A stretch of 64,000 nucleotides of DNA, taken from JAIQFL01 sp035295745 (GTDB lineage: Bacteria > Acidobacteriota > Terriglobia > Bryobacterales > Bryobacteraceae). Location of the stretch: assembly GCA_035295745.1 (NCBI GenBank), contig DATGIL010000022.1:248001-312000 (forward strand), given 5' to 3'. This document shows, one piece after another, positions 1 to 8,157 of the stretch. Each line of letters begins with the position of its first letter. Position 1 is the stretch's first letter. The notes under the pieces were generated by a model. That model worked only from the letters and a program-made list of their open reading frames with translations, was not told where the DNA came from and did not search any database. The translations under genes were made by a program, and so were the position numbers.

Positions 1-2
1 AG

Positions 3-86
3 CTCGGCCCCAAACTGGAGAAGCGGAAGATGGCGCTCGACCAACTCGTCGTCGAACACATCGAGAAGACGCCTACGGAAAACTAG
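3..86 (+). CDS. C-terminal tail of a TIGR03435-family protein, cut by the window edge
   Basis: The first bases, read in frame from position 3, give 27 residues ending in LVVEHIEKTPTEN before a TAG stop. This closing pattern, a hydrophobic strand followed by a short polar end with PTEN or PSEN, is what I know from the end of TIGR03435 proteins. These are abundant, mostly exported proteins of unknown function in soil Acidobacteria and are often found beside ADOP permeases. An ADOP permease fragment does follow directly. Only the tail is visible, so the size of the gene and whether it is intact cannot be judged. Confidence 0.6.
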   Translation, partial: LGPKLEKRKMALDQLVVEHIEKTPTEN

Positions 87-99
87 CATAGGTCTGCCT

Positions 100-186
100 G
101 TATTCAACGCCCTCCTGCAGAATATCCGCTACGGGCTTCGCTGGCTCCGGCGCAGTGCCGGCTTTGGGTTCATCGCCTGTTTCTGA
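100..186 (+). pseudogene. Fossil of the N-terminus of an ADOP/MacB-like permease
   Basis: In one frame this stretch reads NALLQNIRYGLRWLRRSAGF and then meets a TGA stop at 184-186. The same segment occurs in the intact ADOP permease of this window (27965-30604) as LGQDLRYAFRGMRRDAGF, just before its first membrane helix. Here no start codon precedes it and nothing of the roughly 800-residue remainder follows. I call it a decayed gene fragment. It sits 14 bases after the TIGR03435 tail, the usual neighbour of such permeases. Confidence 0.6.
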
Positions 187-242
187 CCTCCTGAGACCGA
201 AGTCCCTCTCTCATTCTGCGCACGAAAGTCCGTGGCCAGAGC

Positions 243-438
243 GTGGCGCGGAGACTCTTCTCTGCTGCGTCCCGACTCATCGGGACGCTTTGCCCCTTTC
301 ACCCCTTGCGAGATGCGCGACCAAAGTTCTCGACGCGACAGAGTCGCGATCACGGCGTGGCGCCGGAACTCGGGGAACTCGCGAGAAACGTCGACACAGT
401 GTCGACGCGGGAAAGAGGAGTCTTTGCGTTTGCGCCAC
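243..438. repeat. Structured intergenic repeat, copy 1
   Basis: The element is bounded by GTGGCGC at 243 and GCGCCAC ending at 438, which are reverse complements. Inside are two hairpins: an 8-bp stem at 268-275/280-287 with a 4-base loop, and a 9-bp stem at 389-397/399-407 with a 1-base loop. The left border continues GGAGACTCTTCTCTGC and the right border is preceded by AGGAGTCTTTGCG. The same borders and two-hairpin layout recur at 23396-23542, and a minimal form at 27936-27962. Reading frames through it are open by chance and show no protein family. Confidence 0.7.
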
Positions 439-529
439 GTCGCACGCTCTGCATTTCCCAACTACCAATCCCCCGATGACTACGTTAAACGGACCCGTGC
501 ACCTCCATCCTTGCCCAATTCACCCATCC

Positions 530-818
530 GCTTGGCCACCATCGTAACGACGCGCAGCACTACTTGCGGTGCCAGTGGCGTTAGGGAAAAGAGGAGCCCG
601 AGCAACTTCTTGCTCCAGGCCTCGCAGCCGATGGGGATCCGATCATGTAATCCAGATGGTGGCCCACCTCATCACAAAGCACGTTGGCAACTGCGAGATT
701 GCGCAGAACTGGGATTGGGAACATGAATCGTCATCCCGGAACCGACAGAAGGCACGATGTTGTCCGCGACGAACTTGATGCAGGCTGGTTCCGTTTTCCA
801 TGCGGGGTGATAGAACCC
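530..818 (-). pseudogene. Broken metallopeptidase-like gene with a GHH motif
   Basis: Reading the minus strand from 818, the pieces GFYHPAWKTEPACIKFVADN, then PVLRNLAVANVLCDEVGHHL, then CEAWSKKLLGLLF appear in order but in different frames. The middle piece (inside 581-724) has a stop just upstream in its own frame. The order of an HPA segment, a hydrophobic run into EVGHH, and a basic tail resembles uncharacterised acidobacterial proteins with a zinc-protease-like HE-x-GHH core; the first His of that motif is Asp here. At least two frameshifts are needed to join the parts, so the gene is inactive. The family assignment is from memory and weak. Confidence 0.4.
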
Positions 819-969
819 GAGGCAGCGGGTTGGTCAGAACTGTAGACTACAGAACCGATAAGTACCACTGCGGCGATTCGGCAAGAAGCTACGCGACGGT
901 TGAGGAGGCAGACCGCGGCGGCTGGTAGCCCCTTGTTTTCGTAAACCGGGATCAAGTCGCCGAATGTTC

Positions 970-997
970 TTGACACCGCATGCTTCAAGCGTATAAT
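970..997 (+). promoter_or_regulatory. Strong sigma70-type promoter of the exporter operon
   Basis: A perfect -35 box TTGACA (970-975) and a perfect -10 box TATAAT (992-997) are separated by 16 bases. Transcription should begin near 1004-1006, which leaves a leader of only about 18 bases before the regulator's ATG at 1023. No Shine-Dalgarno sequence is visible in that leader. This is the strongest promoter I found in the window, and it is embedded in the palindrome described next. Confidence 0.8.
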
Positions 998-1021
998 TAA
1001 ATCATTCGATTGAATCATACG
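990..1021. promoter_or_regulatory. Likely autoregulatory operator, 32-bp imperfect palindrome
   Basis: Comparing the 32 bases with their own reverse complement gives matches at 12 of 16 half-site positions. The arms begin CGTAT and end ATACG, with a second symmetric block AATC/GATT inside. The palindrome covers the -10 box, the expected start of transcription and the whole leader up to two bases before the TetR-family start codon. TetR regulators typically bind such sites next to their own gene, so bound repressor would block RNA polymerase directly. The binding protein is inferred from position. Confidence 0.65.
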
Positions 1022-1022
1022 A

Positions 1023-1649
1023 ATGAGTGATACCAGTGCCAAGATTTTGGATACCGCCGAGCGTTTGTTCGGCGAAAACGGGTACGACGCCACTTCGCTG
1101 CGGCAGATCATTGCAGCCGCCGGTGTGAATCTGGCGGCCATCCATTACCATTTCGGGTCGAAAGAGGAACTGCTCGACCAGATGATCCTGCGCAAGGCAG
1201 AACCGGTAAATGAGGAACGGATCGAGCGTATGGACCGGCTGATGGCGCGGCCAGGCAGGTTGGAAGTCGAGGAGGTGTTGGAGGCGTTCATGCAGCCTAT
1301 GTGCGCGGCCGCCGCGCAAAATCCGCAGTTTGTGCGGGTAATGGGGCGGCTGCACGCGGAAGGTCTGCTGCCTTCGGTCATCCAGCGCCATTTTCAACCG
1401 GTGGTTGCGCGCTTTCACATGGCGATGAAGCGGGCCTTGCCGGAGCTGCCGCAGGAGGAGTTCCTGTGGCGGGTGCACTTCATGATAGGCGCGATGGCCC
1501 ACACCATGTGTAACTCGCCTGAATTTCCGGGCTCGACCGTCGCCGCGAGCGATTTCCGCGACCGGATTGAACGCCTGGTGGCCTTCCTGAGCGGCGGATT
1601 CCGCGCGCCGGCCGCTCGCTCTGTGGGAGCTGAATTGGAGGTGAAGTGA
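1023..1649 (+). CDS. TetR/AcrR-family regulator of the exporter operon
   Basis: This 208-residue protein has a typical TetR N-terminus: ILDTAERLFGENGYDATSLR, then the recognition helix region AAGVNLAAIHYHFGSKEELL (about residues 30-52). The rest is the ligand-binding and dimer domain. The wording AAIHYHF resembles the subgroup that includes E. coli CecR, which controls ybhGFSR, and the same exporter genes follow here. The start is the first ATG after the promoter and fits the usual family N-terminus, although no ribosome site precedes it. The gene ends one base before tolC. Expected role: ligand-released repressor of the whole operon. Confidence 0.9.
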   Translation: MSDTSAKILDTAERLFGENGYDATSLRQIIAAAGVNLAAIHYHFGSKEELLDQMILRKAEPVNEERIERMDRLMARPGRLEVEEVLEAFMQPMCAAAAQNPQFVRVMGRLHAEGLLPSVIQRHFQPVVARFHMAMKRALPELPQEEFLWRVHFMIGAMAHTMCNSPEFPGSTVAASDFRDRIERLVAFLSGGFRAPAARSVGAELEVK

Positions 1650-1650
1650 G

Positions 1651-2988
1651 ATGAAATCCGCATGGATACTGGTGTTCCCGCTGGCCTGGTCCGGAGTGGC
1701 GGCGGATCAGGGAGTGGAGCGCGGCCCACTGCGGCTGAGCCTCAAGCGCGCGGTGGAGATTGCGACTTCTCCCGAAGGAAACGCCAATATCCAGCTTTCA
1801 GGCGAAGCTCTGAAGCAGGCGCAGCAGCGTTCGGCGGAGTCTCGGGCCGCCCTGCTACCCGATTTCGAAGCTTCATTAACTGACCGCAGCTCGACGACCA
1901 ATCTCGGGGCGCTCGGGATTAACGTCGTGGTGCCAATCCCAGGCTTTCATTTCCCCACATTCGTTGGACCATACACCACCATGGATGCGCGCGTCACCGG
2001 CTCCCAGAGCATCTTCGACTTCAGTTCCATCCGCCGCTTTCAGGCATCCAAGGTCGGCATTTCGGCGGCCCGTTCTGACGCCGCAACGACGGAGGAACGG
2101 GTGGCGGCAGACGTCGCCCGTGCGTACCTGGCCGCAGTGAAGACAGACACGGATGTGGAGACCGCTCAGGCCAATGTGACGTTGTCGCAAGCGGTGTTGA
2201 CGCAGGCAGATAATCAGAAGAAGGCCGGCACGGGAACGGGCATCGAGATCACACGAGCCAAGGTCCAACTGGCCAACGACCAGCAGCAACTGCTCGCGGC
2301 ACAGAATGCGCGTCGGGCCGCTCATCTGCGGCTGCTGCGCGCGATGGGCCTGCGGCTCGACACGGAGGCCGAGTTGACGGACCGCCTGCAGTACACGCCC
2401 GTGGACACGATCACCCTCGAACAGGCCAAAGTGCAGGCGTTGCAATCGCGGCCCGATTACAAGGCGCAACAGGAGCGCGAATCGAACGCGCGGCTCTCCG
2501 CCAGCGCGACCAAGATGGAACGCCTGCCTTCCCTGCAAGCATTTGGCGATTACGGCGCGATCGGAACGGGACCGGGCAACGCGCTGCCCACGCGGACCTA
2601 CGGAGTTTCGCTCCGCGTGCCGGTCTTCGACGGCGGAAAGCGCGATGCGCGCCGTGCGGAATCAGAGTCGCAATACCGGTCGGAGCGCGTTCGCACCAAC
2701 GATCTGAAGGAGCAGGTGGAATTGGACGTGCGGCTCGCGCTGGACGCCCTGAAATCGGCAGAAGACGAAGTACAAGTCGCGAAAGATGGTTTGGAACTGG
2801 CCGGCAATGAGCTGACACAGGCGCGGCGGCGCTACGAGGCCGGTGTCGCCAACAGCCTGGAAGTGACCGATGCGCAGACCCGTCTGGAGCGCGCCCGCGA
2901 CAACCAAACCGCCGCGTTGTACAACTACAACCTTGCGAGAATCGACCTGGCTCAGTCATTGGGCAAGGTCAAGAGCATGCTGCAGTAG
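1651..2988 (+). CDS. TolC-like outer-membrane efflux protein
   Basis: The 445-residue protein begins with a signal peptide (MKSAWILVFPLAWSGVAADQ) and continues with the two long alpha-helical repeats of the outer membrane efflux family. Each repeat carries a helix pair rich in Ala, Gln, Arg and Glu, for example LAAVKTDTDVETAQANVTLS near residue 160 and RARDNQTAALYNYNLARIDL near the end. Length and organisation are normal for TolC-type trimers. GGAGGTG lies 7 bases before the ATG. As second gene of the operon it should supply the outer-membrane channel for the ABC exporter encoded downstream. Confidence 0.9.
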   Translation: MKSAWILVFPLAWSGVAADQGVERGPLRLSLKRAVEIATSPEGNANIQLSGEALKQAQQRSAESRAALLPDFEASLTDRSSTTNLGALGINVVVPIPGFHFPTFVGPYTTMDARVTGSQSIFDFSSIRRFQASKVGISAARSDAATTEERVAADVARAYLAAVKTDTDVETAQANVTLSQAVLTQADNQKKAGTGTGIEITRAKVQLANDQQQLLAAQNARRAAHLRLLRAMGLRLDTEAELTDRLQYTPVDTITLEQAKVQALQSRPDYKAQQERESNARLSASATKMERLPSLQAFGDYGAIGTGPGNALPTRTYGVSLRVPVFDGGKRDARRAESESQYRSERVRTNDLKEQVELDVRLALDALKSAEDEVQVAKDGLELAGNELTQARRRYEAGVANSLEVTDAQTRLERARDNQTAALYNYNLARIDLAQSLGKVKSMLQ

Positions 2989-2998
2989 GAGTCTGACC

Positions 2999-4174
2999 AT
3001 GAAGAAACGACTGATTGTGATTGCGCTGGTTGTGGCGGCGGCTGCCGCGGCCGTATACGCATTCCGCGGCACCGGGCATGCCCCCAATAACCGGATCGTG
3101 GTCTCCGGGAACATCGAGCTAACCGAAGTGAATATCGCGTTCAAGACCGCGGGCCGGCTGATTGAGCGCAACGTGGACGAAGGCGACCGCGTGACCAAAG
3201 GAGAGGTGATCGCACGGCTCGACCGCGACCAACTGGTGGCACAAAAGACTCGCGAAACCGCCGGACTCGCATCCAGCGAATCGCAATTGGCGCAGGCGGA
3301 GACGGCGCTTGCCTGGCAGAAGGCGACGCTGGCCGCCGATATCGAACAACGCCGGGCGGACGTAGCGGCGAACCAAGCGAAATTGGAGGAGCTGAAGAAC
3401 GGCTCGCGCCCGCAGGAAAAGCAGGAGGCACAGGCCGCGGTGGCGGCGGCACAATCGGAATTCGATCGCGCGAAGAAAGATTGGGAACGTGGTCAGACGC
3501 TATACAAGAATGACGACATCTCGACGTCGCAATACGATCAGTACCGCAATCGCTTCGAGAGCGCCGAGGCCGCGTTGAAACAGTCGAAGGAACGCGAGGC
3601 GCTGGTAGTGGCGGGTCCGCGCGTGGAGGAGATCAACGCCCAGCAGGCGCAGTTGGAACGCGCTCGCGGCGCGCTAAAGATGGCAGAGGCGAACGCGCTC
3701 GAAATGAAGCGCCGCGAGCAGGAGCTCACCACGCGGCGCGCCGAGACGGGCCGCTCGCGGGCGAGCATCACACTGATCGATTCGCAGCTTAGCGACACCA
3801 TCGCGGTCTCGCCTGTGGATGGCGTGGTGCTGGTGAAGTCGGCGGATGTGGGCGAGGTGCTGGCGCCGGGCACGGCAGTGGTCACCGTGGGCGATATCGA
3901 TCATCCCTGGCTTCGCGGCTACATCAATGAGACGGATTTAGGCAAGGTGAAGATCGGGTCAAAGGCCAACGTAACTACGGATTCATACCCGGGACGGATC
4001 TACCAGGGGCACGTGACGTTTATCTCCTCGGAGGCGGAGTTCACCCCGAAACAGATTCAGACCCAACAGGAGCGCGTGAAACTGGTGTACCGCATCAAGA
4101 TCCAGGTAGACAATCCGCAGCACGAGCTGAAGTCGAATATGCCGGCTGATGCGGAGATCGTGCTGGAGCCCTAG
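2999..4174 (+). CDS. ybhG: HlyD-type membrane fusion protein, YbhG-like
   Basis: A 391-residue periplasmic adaptor. One N-terminal membrane anchor (IVIALVVAAAAAAVYAF) is followed by the first lipoyl half with GRLIERNVDEGDRVTKGEVI (about 55-75), a long coiled coil of Ala, Gln, Glu and Arg repeats (about 80-260), the second lipoyl half (VSPVDGVVLVKSADVGEVLA) and a beta-barrel domain. The start at 2999 was chosen because AGGAG sits just upstream and the anchor follows at once; an upstream in-frame ATG lies inside tolC. It links the inner-membrane ABC transporter to TolC. Synteny with E. coli ybhG is clear; orthology is inferred. Confidence 0.85.
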   Translation: MKKRLIVIALVVAAAAAAVYAFRGTGHAPNNRIVVSGNIELTEVNIAFKTAGRLIERNVDEGDRVTKGEVIARLDRDQLVAQKTRETAGLASSESQLAQAETALAWQKATLAADIEQRRADVAANQAKLEELKNGSRPQEKQEAQAAVAAAQSEFDRAKKDWERGQTLYKNDDISTSQYDQYRNRFESAEAALKQSKEREALVVAGPRVEEINAQQAQLERARGALKMAEANALEMKRREQELTTRRAETGRSRASITLIDSQLSDTIAVSPVDGVVLVKSADVGEVLAPGTAVVTVGDIDHPWLRGYINETDLGKVKIGSKANVTTDSYPGRIYQGHVTFISSEAEFTPKQIQTQQERVKLVYRIKIQVDNPQHELKSNMPADAEIVLEP

Positions 4175-4930
4175 ATGCAGCCGCCGGCCGGACCCATCAT
4201 CGAAATCAACGGCCTGACGCGCCGATTCGGCACCCTGACCGCGGTAGATCATCTGGACCTCGCGGTGGAGCGCGGCGAGATCTTCGGGTTGGTGGGGCCG
4301 GACGGCGCCGGTAAGACGACTACACTGCGGATGCTCTGCGGGCTGATGGATCCGAGCGAAGGCAGCGCGCGCGTGGCCGGGCACGACGTGGCTCGCGAAT
4401 CGCAGGCGGTGAAGGACCAGATCGGGTACATGGCGCAACGCTTCGGGCTGTATCAGGATCTGACCGTCGACGAGAACATGGCGTTCTATGGCGATCTGTT
4501 CGGGATCGTGGGCGACGAGCGCGAGAAGATGACTGGCGAACTGCTGCGGATGACGCGCATGGAGCCGTTTCGCGGGCGCCAGGCGGGCCGGCTATCGGGC
4601 GGCATGAAGCAGAAGCTGGCGCTGATGTGCACGCTGCTGCATCGGCCGCAGATTCTGTTTCTGGACGAGCCTACCAATGGTGTGGATCCCGTCTCGCGCC
4701 GCGATTTCTGGGCCATTCTCTATCAATTATTAAAGGATGGCATCACCATTTTCATGACCACGGCTTACCTGGACGAGGCCGAACGCTGCAATCGCGTGGG
4801 CCTGATGCACAAAGGAAAGCTGATTCGTTGCGCACCTCCAGAAGTGATGAAGCGTGAGACCAATGCTGCCAACATGGAAGGCGCGTTTATCGCGGCGATT
4901 CGGGCGGTGGAAGGAGTGGCACGCGGATGA
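4175..4930 (+). CDS. ybhF: ABC exporter ATPase, first half of a split YbhF
   Basis: A 251-residue ABC-2 type ATPase whose ATG abuts the stop codon of the adaptor gene. Walker A is GPDGAGKTT (about 41-49), the Q-loop is YMAQRFGLYQ, the signature LSGGMKQ (140-146) and Walker B ILFLDEP (160-166). The switch region reads FMTTAYLDEAE, so the usual H-loop histidine (STHYMDEAE in the next gene) is Ala. E. coli YbhF carries two ATPase domains in one chain; here they are two overlapping genes. This half may bind ATP but hydrolyse it poorly, giving an asymmetric pair. Confidence 0.88.
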   Translation: MQPPAGPIIEINGLTRRFGTLTAVDHLDLAVERGEIFGLVGPDGAGKTTTLRMLCGLMDPSEGSARVAGHDVARESQAVKDQIGYMAQRFGLYQDLTVDENMAFYGDLFGIVGDEREKMTGELLRMTRMEPFRGRQAGRLSGGMKQKLALMCTLLHRPQILFLDEPTNGVDPVSRRDFWAILYQLLKDGITIFMTTAYLDEAERCNRVGLMHKGKLIRCAPPEVMKRETNAANMEGAFIAAIRAVEGVARG

Positions 4931-5871
4931 GCATTGAGCTCGCCGTCGAGATCGATGACCTGGTGAAGAACTTCGGCACGTTCGTCGCGGTCGACCACGT
5001 CTCTTTGCAGGTGCAGAAGGGAGAAATCTTCGGTTTCCTGGGTCCGAACGGCGCCGGCAAATCGACCACCATCCGGATGCTGTGCGGACTGCTGACCCCG
5101 TCGTCAGGGCGCGCGTCGGTAAACGGATTTGATGTGGCGACACAGCCGGAGGAGATTCGCCGCAGCATCGGGTACATGTCGCAGAAGTTCTCGCTTTACG
5201 ACGACCTGACCGTAGAAGAGAACATCGACTTCTTCACAGGCATCTATGGCGTGCCGCGCGGTCTGCGTGATGCCCGAAAGACCTATGTGCTCGAGATGGC
5301 GAACCTGGCGGAGCGCCGAAAAGCGCTGACCCGGACGCTATCCGGAGGTTGGAAGCAGCGCCTGGCCTTGGGATGTGCGATTCTGCATGATCCGCCCGTG
5401 CTGTTCCTGGACGAGCCTACATCGGGCGTCGATCCGATCGCGCGCGGAGCATTCTGGGGGCTGATCCATGACCTTTCGGAGAGCGGCCACACCACCTTCG
5501 TGAGCACGCACTACATGGACGAAGCCGAATACTGCCATCGCCTGGCACTGATGTACCGCGGCAAGGTGATCGCGCTCGGCACGCCCTCGGAACTGAAAAA
5601 GGGGCTGACGCAGCATAGCCTCATGCAGCTTGACAGCTCCGGCCCGCTCGAGACCATGCGCGCCCTGGAAGGTGTACCCGGCGTGCGCGACGTCGCTGTC
5701 TTCGGAGGCGGTCTCCACGTGACTGTGGACGATCCGCAAGCGACCGCCGCGCGCATTCGCGAAGCCCTCGCTTCGAAACAGATCGCGATCTACCGACTGG
5801 AGCAGATCGAGCCCTCCATGGAAGACGTCTTCGTCGCCATGGTGGAAGGCGAGGAGAGAAGAGCGGCATGA
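4927..5871 (+). CDS. ybhF: ABC exporter ATPase, second half of a split YbhF
   Basis: A 314-residue ATPase that overlaps the previous gene by four bases (ATGA), indicating translational coupling. All motifs are intact: Walker A GPNGAGKST (39-47), signature LSGGWKQ (138-144), Walker B VLFLDEP (158-164) and the switch His in STHYMDEAE (H195). After residue 230 a C-terminal extension (LETMRALEGVPGVRDVAVFG and following) resembles the accessory domain of drug-export ATPases. It is probably the catalytically competent partner of the first ATPase in a heterodimer that energises the two permeases that follow. Confidence 0.9.
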   Translation: MSIELAVEIDDLVKNFGTFVAVDHVSLQVQKGEIFGFLGPNGAGKSTTIRMLCGLLTPSSGRASVNGFDVATQPEEIRRSIGYMSQKFSLYDDLTVEENIDFFTGIYGVPRGLRDARKTYVLEMANLAERRKALTRTLSGGWKQRLALGCAILHDPPVLFLDEPTSGVDPIARGAFWGLIHDLSESGHTTFVSTHYMDEAEYCHRLALMYRGKVIALGTPSELKKGLTQHSLMQLDSSGPLETMRALEGVPGVRDVAVFGGGLHVTVDDPQATAARIREALASKQIAIYRLEQIEPSMEDVFVAMVEGEERRAA

Positions 5872-7001
5872 GCTATCGAAGACTGCGGGCCGTTTTCGTC
5901 AAGGAGTTGCATCACATCACGCGGGACTCCCGCAGCCTGGGTATGGCACTGGCGGTTCCGGTGATGTTTCTACTGCTGTTCGGGTTCGCGCTGAGTCTCG
6001 ACGTGGATCGCATCCCTACGCTGGTCTACGACCAGGATGGTACTTCGGCTAGCCGCGACGTGATCCGGCAGTTTGAAGGCTCGCGCTTCTTCGACATCCG
6101 CGGACTGGTGAACGACTATAGCGAGATCGAACGGGCCATCGATCGTGGCCGCATCCTCATGGCCGTGGTGATCCCTCGCGACTACTCGCGCGATATTGGC
6201 TCCGGGCGCACGGCGTCGGTGCAGATCATTCTCGATGGCAGCGATTCGAATACCGCCGCCATCGCGCTGGGATATGCCGAGGGCGTGGTACGGAATGATT
6301 CTCTAGTGCTGCGGTCCAGTGCCATGAACCGGCGGGGCGGTGAGCGCGTCACGCCACCGGTGGATGCGCGCCTGCGGGTCTGGTACAACAGTTCGCTCGA
6401 GTCGAAGAACTACGTGGTGCCTGGGCTCATCGCGGTGATCCTGCAGATCATCGCCGCCCTGCTGACCTCGCTCACGATCGCGCGCGAGTGGGAGATGGGG
6501 ACGATGGAGCAGATCCTCTCGACGCCGTTACGGCCGGCGGAAATGGTGCTCGGCAAGATGCTGGCCTATTTCGTAGTGGGCTTGCTGGACGCTACCATCG
6601 CGGTTCTGGTGGGGGTCTTCGTGTTCGCGGTGCCGCTGCGGGGCAGCATTCCGCTCATGGTGGTCTCCACGTGCGTATTCCTGTTCGGCGCGCTTTTTTG
6701 GGGCATCTTTGTTTCAGCCGTGGCGAAAACTCAGTTGCAAGCCTATCAGATGGGCATTCTGAGCTCGTTCCTGCCGGCCTTTCTCCTCTCCGGCTTTGTG
6801 TACTCGATCGAGACCATGCCCACGGTGATCCAGGTGATCACCCATATCGTACCGGCGCGGTATGTGGTCACGATTCTCAAAGGAATCTTTCTGAAAGGCG
6901 TAGGCATTGAGGTGCTGTGGGGCGAGTTGGGCTTTCTGGCGCTGTACGCGCTACTGGTGTTCGCCCTGGCCACTCGCAAGTTGAACCAGAAACTGGCGTG
7001 A
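5868..7001 (+). CDS. ybhS: ABC-2 type permease, YbhS-like
   Basis: A 377-residue inner-membrane permease overlapping the second ATPase by four bases. The layout is that of the ABC-2 family: one helix near the N-terminus (MALAVPVMFLLLFGFALSL, about 25-43), a periplasmic domain of about 130 residues, then five hydrophobic segments from about residue 180. The family motif around MGTMEQILSTPLRPAEMVLG lies between the second and third helices. A near-duplicate follows, so the two probably form a heterodimeric channel with the two ATPases. The substrate cannot be read from sequence; related systems export drugs or sodium. Confidence 0.88.
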   Translation: MSYRRLRAVFVKELHHITRDSRSLGMALAVPVMFLLLFGFALSLDVDRIPTLVYDQDGTSASRDVIRQFEGSRFFDIRGLVNDYSEIERAIDRGRILMAVVIPRDYSRDIGSGRTASVQIILDGSDSNTAAIALGYAEGVVRNDSLVLRSSAMNRRGGERVTPPVDARLRVWYNSSLESKNYVVPGLIAVILQIIAALLTSLTIAREWEMGTMEQILSTPLRPAEMVLGKMLAYFVVGLLDATIAVLVGVFVFAVPLRGSIPLMVVSTCVFLFGALFWGIFVSAVAKTQLQAYQMGILSSFLPAFLLSGFVYSIETMPTVIQVITHIVPARYVVTILKGIFLKGVGIEVLWGELGFLALYALLVFALATRKLNQKLA

Positions 7002-7004
7002 ACT

Positions 7005-8156
7005 ATGTGGGAACGGATTCGGGTCATTCTGCGGAAGGAATTCATTCAGGCGCTTCGCGAGCCTCGCATGCGGGTTCTGCTCTTTGTGCCGCCGATCTTG
7101 CAGTCAGTTATTTTCGGATTCGCCGTGAATCTGGACGTGGATCGCGCGCAGATCGCGTGGATGGACATGGACCGGACACCCGCCAGCCGCGATCTGAGGG
7201 AACGGTTCGAAGGATCTGGCCGCTTCGAGGTGGTGACGATCCCGCGCACTGAAGACGATGTCCAACGGACACTCGATAGGGGCACGGCGCAGGCAGTTGT
7301 GCGAGTGTTGCCGGGGTTCGAACGCGATCTGAAGCGCGGCCGGCCTACGGAAGTGCAGGTGCTGGTTGACGGCACGAATTCCAACACCGCGTCATTGGTC
7401 TCAAACTACGCAGGCGAGATCATTGCGGACTTTTCGCTGGACGCGATGAGTGCGCAACAAAACAGCCGCATCCTGACGCGCAGTCCGGGCAGTCCGGCCA
7501 ATGCCGGTGTTCCGCAGATCAACGCGCGCAGCCGCGTTTGGTTCAATCCCGATCTCTACAGCCGCAACTACTTCGTGCCGGGCGTGATCGCCAACATCAT
7601 CATGATGGTGACGCTGATGCTGACGGCGCTCGCGATCGTGCGCGAGAAGGAGATCGGTACCATGGAGCAGTTGATGGTGACGCCCGTGCGGCCGATCGAA
7701 CTGATGCTGGGGAAGACGCTTCCCTTCGCGATTGTCGGACTTTTGGATGTGGCAGCGGTCTCGGCGGTGGCGCTGTTCCTGTTCCGGGTTCCGTTTCGTG
7801 GTAGCTTTCTTCTGCTATTCGCGTGCGCACTACTCTTCTTGATGACTTCTCTAGGTGCGGGCCTGTTTCTCTCCACGATTTCGCAGACGCAGCAACAAGC
7901 CATGATGGCGTCGTTCTTCTTCTCGACGCCTGCCTTCATGCTGAGCGGGTTCGCGTTCCCGATTCGGAACATGCCGATGGTCGTGCAGTATGTGACGTAC
8001 CTGAATCCTTTGCGATACTTTATCGAGATCGTGCGTGGGCTGTTTTTGAAGGGCGTCGGCATCTCCGTGCTCTGGCCGCAGATGGTCTGCCTGGCGGTAT
8101 ACGGCGTCGCAGTTCTGGGGTTGAGCGCGCTACGCTTCCGCAAGACGCTGGATTAA
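7005..8156 (+). CDS. ybhR: ABC-2 type permease, YbhR-like
   Basis: The 383-residue last gene of the exporter operon starts three bases after ybhS. It has the same plan: an N-terminal helix (VLLFVPPILQSVIFGFAVNL), a periplasmic domain, then five helices, with IGTMEQLMVTPVRPIELMLG as the family motif. Both permeases share DVDR after the first helix, a SNTA motif in the periplasmic domain, and a C-terminal GLFLKGVGISVLW-type segment, so they are paralogues. The gene ends one base before a convergent minus-strand gene. With it, every part of a TolC-coupled tripartite exporter is present. Confidence 0.88.
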   Translation: MWERIRVILRKEFIQALREPRMRVLLFVPPILQSVIFGFAVNLDVDRAQIAWMDMDRTPASRDLRERFEGSGRFEVVTIPRTEDDVQRTLDRGTAQAVVRVLPGFERDLKRGRPTEVQVLVDGTNSNTASLVSNYAGEIIADFSLDAMSAQQNSRILTRSPGSPANAGVPQINARSRVWFNPDLYSRNYFVPGVIANIIMMVTLMLTALAIVREKEIGTMEQLMVTPVRPIELMLGKTLPFAIVGLLDVAAVSAVALFLFRVPFRGSFLLLFACALLFLMTSLGAGLFLSTISQTQQQAMMASFFFSTPAFMLSGFAFPIRNMPMVVQYVTYLNPLRYFIEIVRGLFLKGVGISVLWPQMVCLAVYGVAVLGLSALRFRKTLD

Positions 8157-8157
8157 G

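Noticed and set aside
2870..2998. Longer start for the HlyD-type adaptor gene
   Set aside because: The extra 43 residues lie inside tolC in another frame; AGGAG and the membrane anchor mark 2999 as the start.
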